The notes under the pieces: generated by a model
What the model was told of the DNA's origin: nothing
The model's database searches: none
What the model saw: only the letters and a program-made list of their open reading frames with translations
Assembly (NCBI RefSeq): GCF_013155395.1
Contig: NZ_JABJWC010000008.1
Location: forward strand, 1 to 64,000
DNA: 64,000 bases
Direction of reading: 5' to 3'
Source of the DNA: Komagataeibacter melomenusus
Lineage (GTDB): Bacteria > Pseudomonadota > Alphaproteobacteria > Acetobacterales > Acetobacteraceae
Made by a program: the position numbers and the translations under genes
Shown: positions 45,045 through 53,544 of the stretch, one piece after another
Position numbering within the stretch: position 1 is the first letter of the stretch
Layout of the letters: each line of letters starts with the position of its first letter

Positions 45045-45799
45045 ATGCGGCGCTATGGTTTACGCGATGACCAGTGGGAGCGGATAAAGGAGCTTCTACC
45101 CGGTCGGGAAGGCCATGTCGGCGGCACGGCTGCGGACAACCGTCTGTTCGTGGAAGCCGTGCTGTATTGCTACCGCGCTGGCATCCACTGGCGTGATCTT
45201 CATGCCCGTTTCGGGGACTGGAAAAACGTGCATCGGCGTTTGCGCCGCTGGTGCGAAACTGGTGTTATCGAAAGGATCTTTCGATGTCTGGCTGCGGATC
45301 ACGACAATGAATACATGATGATCGACAGCACGATTCTCCGGGCGCATCAGCACCGTGCCGGAGCCCTGTAAAAAGGGGAGTGGATCAGGTTATGGGGCGA
45401 TCCCGTGGCGGTCTGGCCACAAAGATCCATGCCATCTGCGATGCCCTAGGCAACCCGGCGGAGATCGACATCATACCGCGTCAGGATACCGATATCACTC
45501 AAGCAGAGCAACTTCTGGAAAAGATCGATCCGGATGCCTTCCTAGCCGACAGAGCCTATGACGCGGACCGGTTGATCGACCGGCTGACAGAGCGGGGGAT
45601 TACTCCGGTTATCCCGTCAACAAGCAACAGAACAACACAACGGGAAACGGACTTCGTTCTTTACAGGTAGCGAAACCTTATCGAGCACTTCTTCAACAAA
45701 CTTAAACAGTTCCGAGCCATCGCTACCCGCTACAACAAACTCAAATCGACCTTCCTCGCAGCCGTGCAGTTCGCCTCAATCATCATCCTGCTTAAATGA
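45045..45799 (+). pseudogene. IS5-family transposase, two-frame with an extra in-frame stop
   Basis: The first part (RDDQWERIKELLPGREGHVGG, YRAGIHWRDLHARFGDWKNVHRRLRRW) ends at a stop at 45371. The rest (MGRSRGGLATKIHAICDALGNP, DAFLADRAYDADRLIDRL) follows one frame back, as is normal for this group where a minus-one shift at an A-rich site (CTGTAAAAAGG here) joins the parts. The second part is also cut by a TAG at 45668. After it the typical ending RNLIEHFFNKLKQFRAIATRYNKLKSTFLA continues in the same frame. The stop is a real nonsense change, and the start is cut off from its ribosome-binding site by the IS3 element. Confidence 0.87.
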
Positions 45800-45879
45800 C
45801 GACACGTCGTAGTCTTGAGTCGTGGCTTAGCTGCTCTATATGCTAGAATTAAATTCGAGCTATATAGAGGGATGAGAGA

Positions 45880-47226
45880 GTGGACAACGCCACACTTCAA
45901 GGATTTTTGAACAAAGGTCTTATCGACGTTGGCGGGGACGACACCAAGTTACAAAAACTCTCGCAGGCCGCGAAAGATCTTGCAGGCATACTGAAAAAGA
46001 CCCCCTCTAAAGCGCTGAGCTACTCGCTGATTGCGTTCGACCCCGGCGCGCCCGAGGACGATCCCGTGGTCCGAGAGGCGCTGGCTACGCTCCAAAACAG
46101 GTGGGCAACCTACCGCAACACTTTCGCGGCGACACCTATCACGGTGATCCGCGCTATTTTGCTTGATGCGCTGGTTGACGCTGCGGAAGAAGACGACCGG
46201 GTCGGTGTGTGTTTCGTCGCATCGGCTCGCAACGCGCTCCCTCTCCTACCCGTTGACAATGAGCGTGACATCTGGATCGGCATTGTCGAACAGGTCGAGC
46301 GTCGCGTTGACGCACGAGCAGAGGAAGAGTGGGCGACGCCGGAGACCATATCGGTTCCTCCGATGAAATACGAAGTCCCTACCTTCACTGCACCTGAAGT
46401 TACGATCGGCGAGGCGTCTGCAAGCGACCTGCAGGCAGGCATGCAAGCGGCTGCTGGCCCATCGTACCAATCACCTGGGCAAGGTGCTGTCGCGACAAAT
46501 GGTAATCAAAATTGGCCGCTACAAAACCAGCTTCAGCCTTGGGTCTACGAATTCGGAACACGGTCTGGAACGGCGATTGCCACCGCAATCAACGCTGCCA
46601 TGGCCGAGATCGAAGTCAGGCAGCCGGATTTGGCCGAACCATTCAGCAAATTGGCGAAAGTGGTTTCCGGCTACGTTGACAACACACTCAAATCAATCAG
46701 CGTCGCCACCGCTGGGCTCCAGCGGCGCACCAATCTCTTGTGGTGGCGCGAGGCATTATATTCTCCCTCGGCAGGCAAGAGCTACCGTGAACTCCTGCCT
46801 TCGGTCGCCGCCGCGCTTATGGCGCTTGACCTGTTCAAGGCGGTGCCATTGTTCTCGCCCGCGAGCGTTTCGGCATTTCTCAGCGAGGCGGTCCTGCACC
46901 TGCAGGGTACAGGGGATCACGGCAAGCGGCCTGTGCGCGACCTAGTTGCTGAGGCCCAGAACCACAGCGATCTCGCTTCGCTTCGCGCCACGGCTGCCCT
47001 GCTTGCAGCGGCGCCAGATGGCCGTGGGCCGCTTCTCGCCCTGATAGGTCACCCTGCGCGCATCGACGCCCAAAATGCGGACGATTTTCAGCGGTTAACG
47101 GGCGTCCCTGCTGCCTCTGAACTGGACGCGGTCGCGTGGGCAGGATGGCTCTTCCGAGAACTCCAGGCATCGAAGGCGACGAAAGACGCCTCGCCTGCCA
47201 AGCGTCGCTCTGCGAAGAAGAACTGA
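45880..47226 (+). CDS. GTPase-associated system helical (GASH-like) protein
   Basis: The 448-residue protein is mostly alpha-helical with no catalytic motif I can see. Stretches such as LQGFLNKGLIDVGGDDTKLQKLSQAAKDLAGILKKTPSKALSYSLIAFDP, RTNLLWWREALYSPSAGKSYRELLPSVAAALMALDLFKAVPLFSPASVSAFLSEAVL match the general look of the GASH domain family that accompanies double-GTPase operons. The start is a GTG preceded by AGAGGGA. Four bases separate its stop from the next gene, so it heads a five-gene operon. The family call rests on context plus overall resemblance; a scaffold or regulator role is inference. Confidence 0.6.
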   Translation: MDNATLQGFLNKGLIDVGGDDTKLQKLSQAAKDLAGILKKTPSKALSYSLIAFDPGAPEDDPVVREALATLQNRWATYRNTFAATPITVIRAILLDALVDAAEEDDRVGVCFVASARNALPLLPVDNERDIWIGIVEQVERRVDARAEEEWATPETISVPPMKYEVPTFTAPEVTIGEASASDLQAGMQAAAGPSYQSPGQGAVATNGNQNWPLQNQLQPWVYEFGTRSGTAIATAINAAMAEIEVRQPDLAEPFSKLAKVVSGYVDNTLKSISVATAGLQRRTNLLWWREALYSPSAGKSYRELLPSVAAALMALDLFKAVPLFSPASVSAFLSEAVLHLQGTGDHGKRPVRDLVAEAQNHSDLASLRATAALLAAAPDGRGPLLALIGHPARIDAQNADDFQRLTGVPAASELDAVAWAGWLFRELQASKATKDASPAKRRSAKKN

Positions 47227-47229
47227 CCT

Positions 47230-48198
47230 ATGAAGAAGTGCACGCAAACTACGTGCTTTGTCCCTGACACTAGCTGCGAGCTCGGTCACACAGACCTGTC
47301 GAAATGCCCGATCTGGCACGGCGCCAAGGTGACCGATACTGCGGACGAAAGTCTTTCTGGCGAGATGCTAATGCCGTGGTCCGGCAGCGCGTTCGGTCTC
47401 ACAGACCTGGGATTCGTTTCGGGCCGTGGCAAGCCGATCGTAATTGGCGTTGTGGGGCCACAGAACGCTGGCAAGACGACCCTGCTCGCAGCATGGTACC
47501 TCCTACTTGGGCGAGGCCTAGCCGACACCAAAGACCGGCTGTTCGCCGGATCCTACACGCTCTCTGGGTGGGAGGCAGTCGCAGGTTCGATGCGGTGGGC
47601 ACCGGGCCAAGCACCGCGCTTTCCTGCTCACACCACTAGCCACGGTGGAAGGGCACCGGGTCTCCTGCATCTGACCTTCAGTGCCGAGAACGGCCAGCGA
47701 TCCGTCGACTATCTCTTCACCGATGCGCCCGGCGAATGGTTCCAGCGATGGGCCATCAATGCGGATTCTGAAGAAGGGGCAGGCGCGCGCTGGGTATCCG
47801 ACAATGCCGACGCCTTCATTATCGTGGCCGACCGCGAGGCTCTTGCCGGCGAATCAATGGGGACCGCTCGCGGCTCACTGCAACGCATTGCGATGCGCTT
47901 GGGTGCTGAATGTCATGGCCGTCCCGTAGCTCTCGTCTGGACCAAATCAGACGTCGATATTTCTCCGGAGATGGAGCAGGCCGTTCGCGGTGCCGTCACC
48001 GATGCGATGCGCGAGGTGGTCGAGCACTCGGTCAGCGTGCTAGAAACATCCGTCGATGACCCAGCGGGGAACAAGGGTACCGGACTGATCGAGCTCCTCC
48101 AGTGGGCAACCAGAGTCAGACGACGCGGGCTTTGTTTGCCGCCGCCTTTATCGACGTCCGACGACCCCCTGTTTATTTACGGGAACCGGAAGCCGTGA
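47230..48198 (+). CDS. P-loop GTPase of the double-GTPase type 2
   Basis: The 322-residue protein starts with a Cys/His cluster (Cys 4, 9, 16 and 26, His 30) that looks like a zinc-binding module. The GTPase follows with Walker A GPQNAGKT at residues 76-83, the switch/Walker B segment FTDAPGEWFQRWA (Asp 165) and the guanine-specificity motif TKSD at 238-241. These are all GTPase-type signals and define the second protein of double-GTPase conflict systems. The GTP-dependent switch would control assembly of the effector complex. It is coupled to the next gene through a GTGA overlap. Confidence 0.75.
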   Translation: MKKCTQTTCFVPDTSCELGHTDLSKCPIWHGAKVTDTADESLSGEMLMPWSGSAFGLTDLGFVSGRGKPIVIGVVGPQNAGKTTLLAAWYLLLGRGLADTKDRLFAGSYTLSGWEAVAGSMRWAPGQAPRFPAHTTSHGGRAPGLLHLTFSAENGQRSVDYLFTDAPGEWFQRWAINADSEEGAGARWVSDNADAFIIVADREALAGESMGTARGSLQRIAMRLGAECHGRPVALVWTKSDVDISPEMEQAVRGAVTDAMREVVEHSVSVLETSVDDPAGNKGTGLIELLQWATRVRRRGLCLPPPLSTSDDPLFIYGNRKP

Positions 48199-49037
48199 GC
48201 CAGACGTCCAGCTCAATCCTTCTCATCGGCGAGAGCGGCGTGGGCAAGACCCACTACGGGGCACAGCTGCTACGTCGTCTCATGCGGATACCGGGAGCGC
48301 TGCGCATGAATGGTGCGGCCACCAACCTTGAGGCCTTTGAAGCCGCGCTGGAAAACCTTGATGAAGGGCGCGCTGCGGGACATACTGCGCGGTCCGTCAA
48401 CGTCGACAGCGTCTGGCCAATAGTTAACGCGGCCGGGCGCGAAGGTAATCTGGTTTGGCCCGAATATGGTGGGGAGCAGATCAAGTCGGTGATCGAGAAC
48501 CGGCGGCTCCCTGATGCGTGGCAAAGGCGTGTCCACGAGGCCGATGCCTGGCTCTTACTCATCCGCCTTCAACAAACGAGCATCGGCGACGACATATTCT
48601 CCAAGCGGCTGGTCGATCTGAAGGGCGTCCCGGTCGAAAACCGGGAGGTACATCCTTCCGACCAGGCCAGATTGGTGGAACTACTTCAAATGCTCATTTT
48701 CACCTATAGGTCCATGTCAAGGTCGCACTGCCTCCCTCGCCTTGGCATACTCCTCACGTGTTGGGACGAAACTGCGATCGCACCGACGCCATTGGAGGCT
48801 CTGGCAGTGAGATTGCCGCTCGTTTCGGCGTTCGTAAAGTCGAACTGGCGGCAACCGCTGATCATGGGCCTCTCCGCGCTCGAACGTCCGCTCAATCCAA
48901 CGAGTCGCGACACAGAATATGCCAGCAAGGGGCCCGAGCACTTCGGGTATGTCATTAACGCGAACGGTACGAAGAGCAGCGACCTTACCTTGCCGATTTA
49001 CCACCTTCTCGACGCCAGCGCTCGAGTGGACCGGTAA
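48195..49037 (+). CDS. P-loop GTPase of the double-GTPase type 1
   Basis: This 280-residue protein starts at a GTG overlapping the previous stop. It has Walker A GESGVGKT at residues 12-19, a switch region LVWPEYGGEQIKS, and LTCWDE in the place of the guanine-binding motif. The YGGEQ segment is a hallmark of the double-GTPase-1 family, in which Gln stands where Ras-type GTPases have the catalytic Gln. Two paralogous GTPases back to back suggest they dimerise and sense a trigger. Only conserved motifs support this; no target is known. Confidence 0.75.
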   Translation: MSQTSSSILLIGESGVGKTHYGAQLLRRLMRIPGALRMNGAATNLEAFEAALENLDEGRAAGHTARSVNVDSVWPIVNAAGREGNLVWPEYGGEQIKSVIENRRLPDAWQRRVHEADAWLLLIRLQQTSIGDDIFSKRLVDLKGVPVENREVHPSDQARLVELLQMLIFTYRSMSRSHCLPRLGILLTCWDETAIAPTPLEALAVRLPLVSAFVKSNWRQPLIMGLSALERPLNPTSRDTEYASKGPEHFGYVINANGTKSSDLTLPIYHLLDASARVDR

Positions 49038-49043
49038 AGGAAG

Positions 49044-51521
49044 ATGCACGTCGACCAGGCGATCTTTGGCACTGTCAACCACGGGCATGCCCTCATATGT
49101 GCGAGCGGAGACCACCAGTTCGCGAGCGAGTTGGCGCAGCGTCTAGACCTGCCAGACACTGAGCCCCCAGGGGCGGACTGGTCACCCGTCACGTCGGGGT
49201 TTCCGGTCCGCAACCGGTACGTTATCGCGCGTATGTTCAGCGATCCGACGGCTGGCCGGTCGGGCATGGTAGTCACTCACGCGCTGATCTGCGACTTGGA
49301 CGAGATAGCCGCTATGGATGATCTCCGTCCGCTTCTCGCGCACCTCATCACATCGTTCGACGTGGCGCCTGCGGTGGTTGATGCGCTTGAGGTACCTTCA
49401 TTACCGGGAATGCCGCCTGCGACATTCGATCTCGCAGACGCAGCCCAGGCACTTATCAGCCGCGGTGCCGGCCCCGTGGTGCGGATCGGATCGGACGGGT
49501 TCGAGAGACTCATCGTCGCGCTGTGGGGACGCCTGTGGCCTGCCCTGCGGCGGAGGCTCGACTTTCGTCTGAGCTTCGGCCCAAGGGACGTGCTGGAAAA
49601 TCCCGAGCCAACAATCGTCTGCACACCTGCTTCCCTCATCGGGCGATGGCAAGGCGGACAGCGGATCGTCGGCCGCAGCGGCACCGAACGATTCCGAGCC
49701 GCAGGAATGATCGATGGCTCGGCCGATGGTGCAGTGCTGCTGGAGTTCAGTGACAGGATCGGCGCCAACCTTAACGACTTCCACGAACTCCAGTTGCTCG
49801 AGCAGGCACACGCTATGGCAACGACGACGCCCGATACCGTCCCACGGCTCATCTCAGCCGCGAGGCTAATCGAGCGGCTCTCGCCAGACCCTAAGCTGGG
49901 CGTGGTCGAGAAAAGGCACATCGTCAACCGCCTCGTCGAAGTAATCCCCTCAGCTCGGCCATCAGAGATCCTAACACTGCGCAACCTCGCGTTTCGGGGG
50001 TTCGAAACCAGCGGCCGCGTCTGGCAGGCGCTTGAGACATGGGTCGAACAGAACAACTACCTTCATTCCGACGATGCTGACGTGGTGACTATCATCACCG
50101 ACACTCTGATCACTAACAATGCCATCGTGCCTTGGCGCGAGGCTACGAGGCGCGGCCTAGAATGTTCTGTGGCGACGAAGAATGGCCAGTTTGCGGCCGG
50201 GTTCTGGCGCTGGGCGAAGTCCGAGCCACGCATCTCCCCATCGCTCGTCGCGCTTGTCGCGAGCGATCAGACGGGACTAGAAGCGCTTGAGGCTGCGGCC
50301 CCGACAGACCTAGATACCGTTACCGCGAAGCCAATCATCGCTTCTGCCGCCAAGCATAAGCTGTTTCGGCTGCATGCCGTCGCGGCGGCGGCCAGCATGA
50401 AGCCCGCAGATGCGGCAAGCGCCCAGAGCGCCGTAGAGCCCGGTGCTGACACTTTCGCAATGCGGATCGCAATACGCCACGCGACGCCCGGAGAACTCCT
50501 TGACGCGGTGGTCAGCGTCCCCGACGAACGGGTACTCGCGATCGCGGGTGAGGCAGTAGCGAAAGATCCGATGCTTCTGGCGAGGCGTGACATGTCGACC
50601 GAGCCGAACCGACGCATATGGGCCGCAGCACTTAAGATCGAATCCGGAGCGTGGCGAGGCCCCGAGGATCCACGGAAGGCATTCGACCAACTCCTCGATG
50701 AACAGATAGACGGCGGCAAGCCGTCGGCGGAGCTACTTCAGCTTCTTTCCATATCGCCGCTGGCGGACCTAACAGCTTACCAGCGGAGGAACGAGGTTTG
50801 GAACAAAGTGCCGAAGCTCGTCCGGAATTGCCTCCTCACAGCAACGAAGGATGCATGGTTCGCAAACGCGAGCACCGGTCAGAAAAACACCTCAATCGAG
50901 CCTGAACTGGCTGAAGAAATCGTCCGTGACCCACGGCTCGACCAACTCCTCATGCGCTTCCCGAACAAGACGCTTGCGGAAGGACTTCGCATCATCGAGG
51001 GACTCGGCAAGATCGACCATGCGCGGTTCCGCCGGTGGGTTTTGGCAGCAATCCATGCGCTTCAGCCTCTCACCATGTCCGATGCCGATCTGCTTGGACG
51101 TAGCCTCGCATCGCGCGGACGACGTGACGTCGTTGACGACTTAATCTCGATCTGCCGTGGTGGCCGCAGAGATGTCGCGCCGGTGCTCTGCCATTGTCTC
51201 GATCAGGTCGGCATTCTCGATCGTTGGCTCCTCAGACTCTCGCCTGTCAGCGTCGCCCAAAAGTGGGATGTGCTTGCTGAACTGGCCGCCCAGCTCTTTC
51301 CAAACGGGCCGGATCAAGACGCGCTATGGGAGCGGTCCGGTGGACAAGATTCTGATCTGCGCCATCACGGTACCGGCAAGGAGCGTTGGCGTGGCGCAGT
51401 CCGCGATATCCAGAATGGAAAAAAACCGCGCGTCTCAAGGCTAATTCAGCAGATGCGGGCCGATTTCCCCGAGAATTATAACCTTAGGCTAATGGCCAAC
51501 GACCCGCTGTTCCAGAACTGA
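49044..51521 (+). CDS. Large GTPase-associated protein (GAP1-like) with C-terminal EAD1-like domain
   Basis: The 825-residue protein begins with VDQAIFGTVNHGHALICASGDHQFASELAQRLDLP and WSPVTSGFPVRNRYVIARMFSDPTAGRSGMVVTHALI, the GAP1 N-terminal domain type. A long helical middle (about 240-740) follows. The last 75 residues (751-825; LFPNGPDQDALWERSGGQ, ERWRGAVRDIQNG, LIQQMRADFPEN) are an effector-associated adaptor, EAD1-like. The same adaptor ends the caspase downstream, so this protein probably recruits the caspase through like-with-like contacts. It follows the GTPase by six bases. It is the central, largest protein of the system. Confidence 0.75.
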   Translation: MHVDQAIFGTVNHGHALICASGDHQFASELAQRLDLPDTEPPGADWSPVTSGFPVRNRYVIARMFSDPTAGRSGMVVTHALICDLDEIAAMDDLRPLLAHLITSFDVAPAVVDALEVPSLPGMPPATFDLADAAQALISRGAGPVVRIGSDGFERLIVALWGRLWPALRRRLDFRLSFGPRDVLENPEPTIVCTPASLIGRWQGGQRIVGRSGTERFRAAGMIDGSADGAVLLEFSDRIGANLNDFHELQLLEQAHAMATTTPDTVPRLISAARLIERLSPDPKLGVVEKRHIVNRLVEVIPSARPSEILTLRNLAFRGFETSGRVWQALETWVEQNNYLHSDDADVVTIITDTLITNNAIVPWREATRRGLECSVATKNGQFAAGFWRWAKSEPRISPSLVALVASDQTGLEALEAAAPTDLDTVTAKPIIASAAKHKLFRLHAVAAAASMKPADAASAQSAVEPGADTFAMRIAIRHATPGELLDAVVSVPDERVLAIAGEAVAKDPMLLARRDMSTEPNRRIWAAALKIESGAWRGPEDPRKAFDQLLDEQIDGGKPSAELLQLLSISPLADLTAYQRRNEVWNKVPKLVRNCLLTATKDAWFANASTGQKNTSIEPELAEEIVRDPRLDQLLMRFPNKTLAEGLRIIEGLGKIDHARFRRWVLAAIHALQPLTMSDADLLGRSLASRGRRDVVDDLISICRGGRRDVAPVLCHCLDQVGILDRWLLRLSPVSVAQKWDVLAELAAQLFPNGPDQDALWERSGGQDSDLRHHGTGKERWRGAVRDIQNGKKPRVSRLIQQMRADFPENYNLRLMANDPLFQN

Positions 51522-51554
51522 ATCGGCAGCGTATAATATTCAATGGAGTTCTAA

Positions 51555-52619
51555 ATGACGTTCGACAAAGGCCGTGCGTTGGTCATCGGTATCGCCAACT
51601 ATGCGGCAGTCGAGGATCTTCCCGCCGCCGTGCTCAACGACGCGCTCGATACTGCCGAGATTCTCAAGTCGCCCAAATACTGCGGCTATCCGGAGGCGAA
51701 CGTCACTGTCCTCACCGACGAGGCGGCCACACTGGAAAACATTCGCCGAGCGCTCGCTGATCTCGCGGCGGCCGCTACCACCGATGACACCGTCGCGATC
51801 TTCTTTTCGGGCCATGGTGTACGGATCGGCAAGGATGCCGCTGCGACGAGCGCGCTCGTCCCCTATGATTGCAATCTAACAGACGTCACGGGAACGACGC
51901 TCGGCGAGGCCGAGCTATCCTCCGCGATCACCGCCATCAAGGCACCTCGAGTTATCTTTGTCATAGATGCATGCCATGCCGCCGGCACAGTTACCCTCAA
52001 GTCCGGAATTGGGGAACATACAGAAGAGGTGATCGACAACGGGTTCGACGAGAAGTCATTGGAGCAACTAGCGAGGGGTGCCGGCCGGGTCGTGTTCGCA
52101 TCGTCGCGTGCAGCAGAAACGTCTTTGGTGCTCAGACACGAGCGAAACAGCGTATTCACGACCGCAATGCTCACTGGCCTCAAGGGCGCTGCCACCGCCG
52201 CCAGCGACGGTGCCATCCGGGTATTCGACCTATTCAACCACGTGTCCGAGACGGTAAGGCAGTCCGTCCAGGGGCAACAGCATCCAGTATTCAAGGCGAG
52301 CGACTTAGAGGAGAATTTTCCCGTCGCACTCATGCACGGCGGCACCAAGTCGATTTCGCCAAGCGTTGCCCAGCGCCGTCGAGATCTCGAACAGATCATG
52401 CCGGATCTCTTCCCGCTCGGCCCGACGGATCAGGATATCTGGCTGCGGGCAGGCGGCGATGTCTCGCGCCTCAAGCTGAACGGCAACGGACGTGCACAGT
52501 GGTTCGCTGCGATCCGTCTGATCTCTCTAGGCGGCGGCGGTGATATTTCGCGCGAGAGCCTGATCGGCGCGGCGTTGGATGAGTTTCCAGCTCACCGCGA
52601 GCTCAAGGAGTTGCTCTGA
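51555..52619 (+). CDS. Caspase (peptidase C14) with C-terminal EAD1-like adaptor
   Basis: The 354-residue protein is a caspase-fold protease: ALVIGIANYAAVEDLPAAVLNDALDTAEIL, His 87 in IFFSGHG and Cys 140 in FVIDACHAAG, both catalytic residues present. Residues 282-354 form the adaptor: LFPLGPTDQDIWLRAGGDVSRL, GRAQWFAAIRLISLG, LIGAALDEFPAH. That region aligns with the last 75 residues of the upstream protein (shared LFP-GP-DQD-W-R-GG and FP positions). This is the effector: GTPase-controlled recruitment would trigger proteolysis. ATG with GGAG seven bases before. It closes the operon. Confidence 0.85.
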   Translation: MTFDKGRALVIGIANYAAVEDLPAAVLNDALDTAEILKSPKYCGYPEANVTVLTDEAATLENIRRALADLAAAATTDDTVAIFFSGHGVRIGKDAAATSALVPYDCNLTDVTGTTLGEAELSSAITAIKAPRVIFVIDACHAAGTVTLKSGIGEHTEEVIDNGFDEKSLEQLARGAGRVVFASSRAAETSLVLRHERNSVFTTAMLTGLKGAATAASDGAIRVFDLFNHVSETVRQSVQGQQHPVFKASDLEENFPVALMHGGTKSISPSVAQRRRDLEQIMPDLFPLGPTDQDIWLRAGGDVSRLKLNGNGRAQWFAAIRLISLGGGGDISRESLIGAALDEFPAHRELKELL

Positions 52620-53251
52620 TCAGCTGGACTTTTGGGAGCTGCGACAACCAAACTCGAACCCATCAGCAAAACTTAATAGTATGACGCAATCGTGTACTAC
52701 CGCGGTTGTCGTTGTCGAAGAACTTGCGACGCTTCGGTTCACCGTTGCTAGAGGTCGTGTATTAAATGGATCCATTGATCTCCACTAATTATTAAGTGGA
52801 GATCAATGAACCGGTCGTGCGACCCAAACGATGCATGTCATGCTGTTCCAGACGTATGTCAGCATATCGCAGAAGGCGCGGACCGTGCTGGCTTTTCGGA
52901 AAGGAACAGCGCTAATGGCTAACAACCGGATAGCCTATTGTTATTTTAGGATTTATGTCCGCTTTACGAAAAGACGAATTCTTACTTATGCGTCCGATAT
53001 TAGGCGAAACCAGTCGTACGCCGTGGAGTTCGGTTCAACATCTCCCATCTGATCGCTTCTGGCGGCAGAATCCATTGAAACTGAAAACCACTGCTCACCG
53101 TGACATACAGCCTCCATGTCTGCCCGTTGAGGTTTGTTCATCTATCCTATTACTTACACAAACACCGCCGATAACCGCATAAGATGATTTTGTTCTTTTC
53201 CATGACGCATGACCCTGTCCAATGGCTTCAGTATCGTCTGGAGAAACCGTC
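52620..53251. other. Intergenic region between caspase operon and recombinase
   Basis: These 632 bases hold the 14-bp inverted repeat, and no gene I can support. A 73-codon plus-strand frame at 52831-53052 has no ribosome-binding site and no family likeness. The stretch is more AT-rich than the operon before it. Confidence 0.45.
52773..52808. repeat. Perfect 14-bp inverted repeat downstream of the caspase gene
   Basis: CATTGATCTCCACT and AGTGGAGATCAATG pair exactly around an eight-base AT loop (AATTATTA). There is no T run after it, so it may be a bidirectional hairpin or a relic of a mobile element end. It lies 154 bases after the operon stop. Confidence 0.6.
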
Positions 53252-53449
53252 ATGGACGCACGAGATCGACAAGCGCGGATCGAGATCATTCTTCCCGACG
53301 GCGAGACAGCCGCACCTTATGTGACGGATGCCAGCGTGCTCCGCCTGGCGCGGCTCATCGGTCGTCAGATGGCTCGCGAGGGTTATGAGCGTCAGAAGCA
53401 GCGCCAACGCCGCACCCGCCATCCAGCAGGGCCTGCCCGAAAAACGTGA
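53252..53449 (+). CDS. Small protein upstream of the serine recombinase
   Basis: This 65-residue protein starts MDARDRQARIEIILPDGETA and has a GGAG eight bases before the ATG at 53252. The C-terminal half is basic (MAREGYERQKQRQRRTRHPAGP), so it might bind DNA. Two small features, its position 95 bases before the recombinase and its orientation, suggest a helper such as a directionality factor or regulator. I do not recognise the family. Confidence 0.55.
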   Translation: MDARDRQARIEIILPDGETAAPYVTDASVLRLARLIGRQMAREGYERQKQRQRRTRHPAGPARKT

Positions 53450-53544
53450 TGGCGACGCCAACGAATTGACTACCACCCGGCGGGTGGAAGCAAGGTAAGC
53501 TCTGACACCCTCTCTTTTTGGAAGATGATGCCCGGAGTCCTGCC

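Larger units (their letters stand above)
43631..45809 (+). mobile_element. IS5-family element (IS427-type) interrupted by an IS3 element
   Basis: The ends match as inverted repeats: CGGCGTGTCGTCAGTTA at 43631 and, read inward from 45809, CGACGTGTCGTCATTTA. Both are flanked by TA. Without the inserted IS3 the element would be 862 bases, which is normal for this group. The transposase begins at 45045. Confidence 0.85.
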
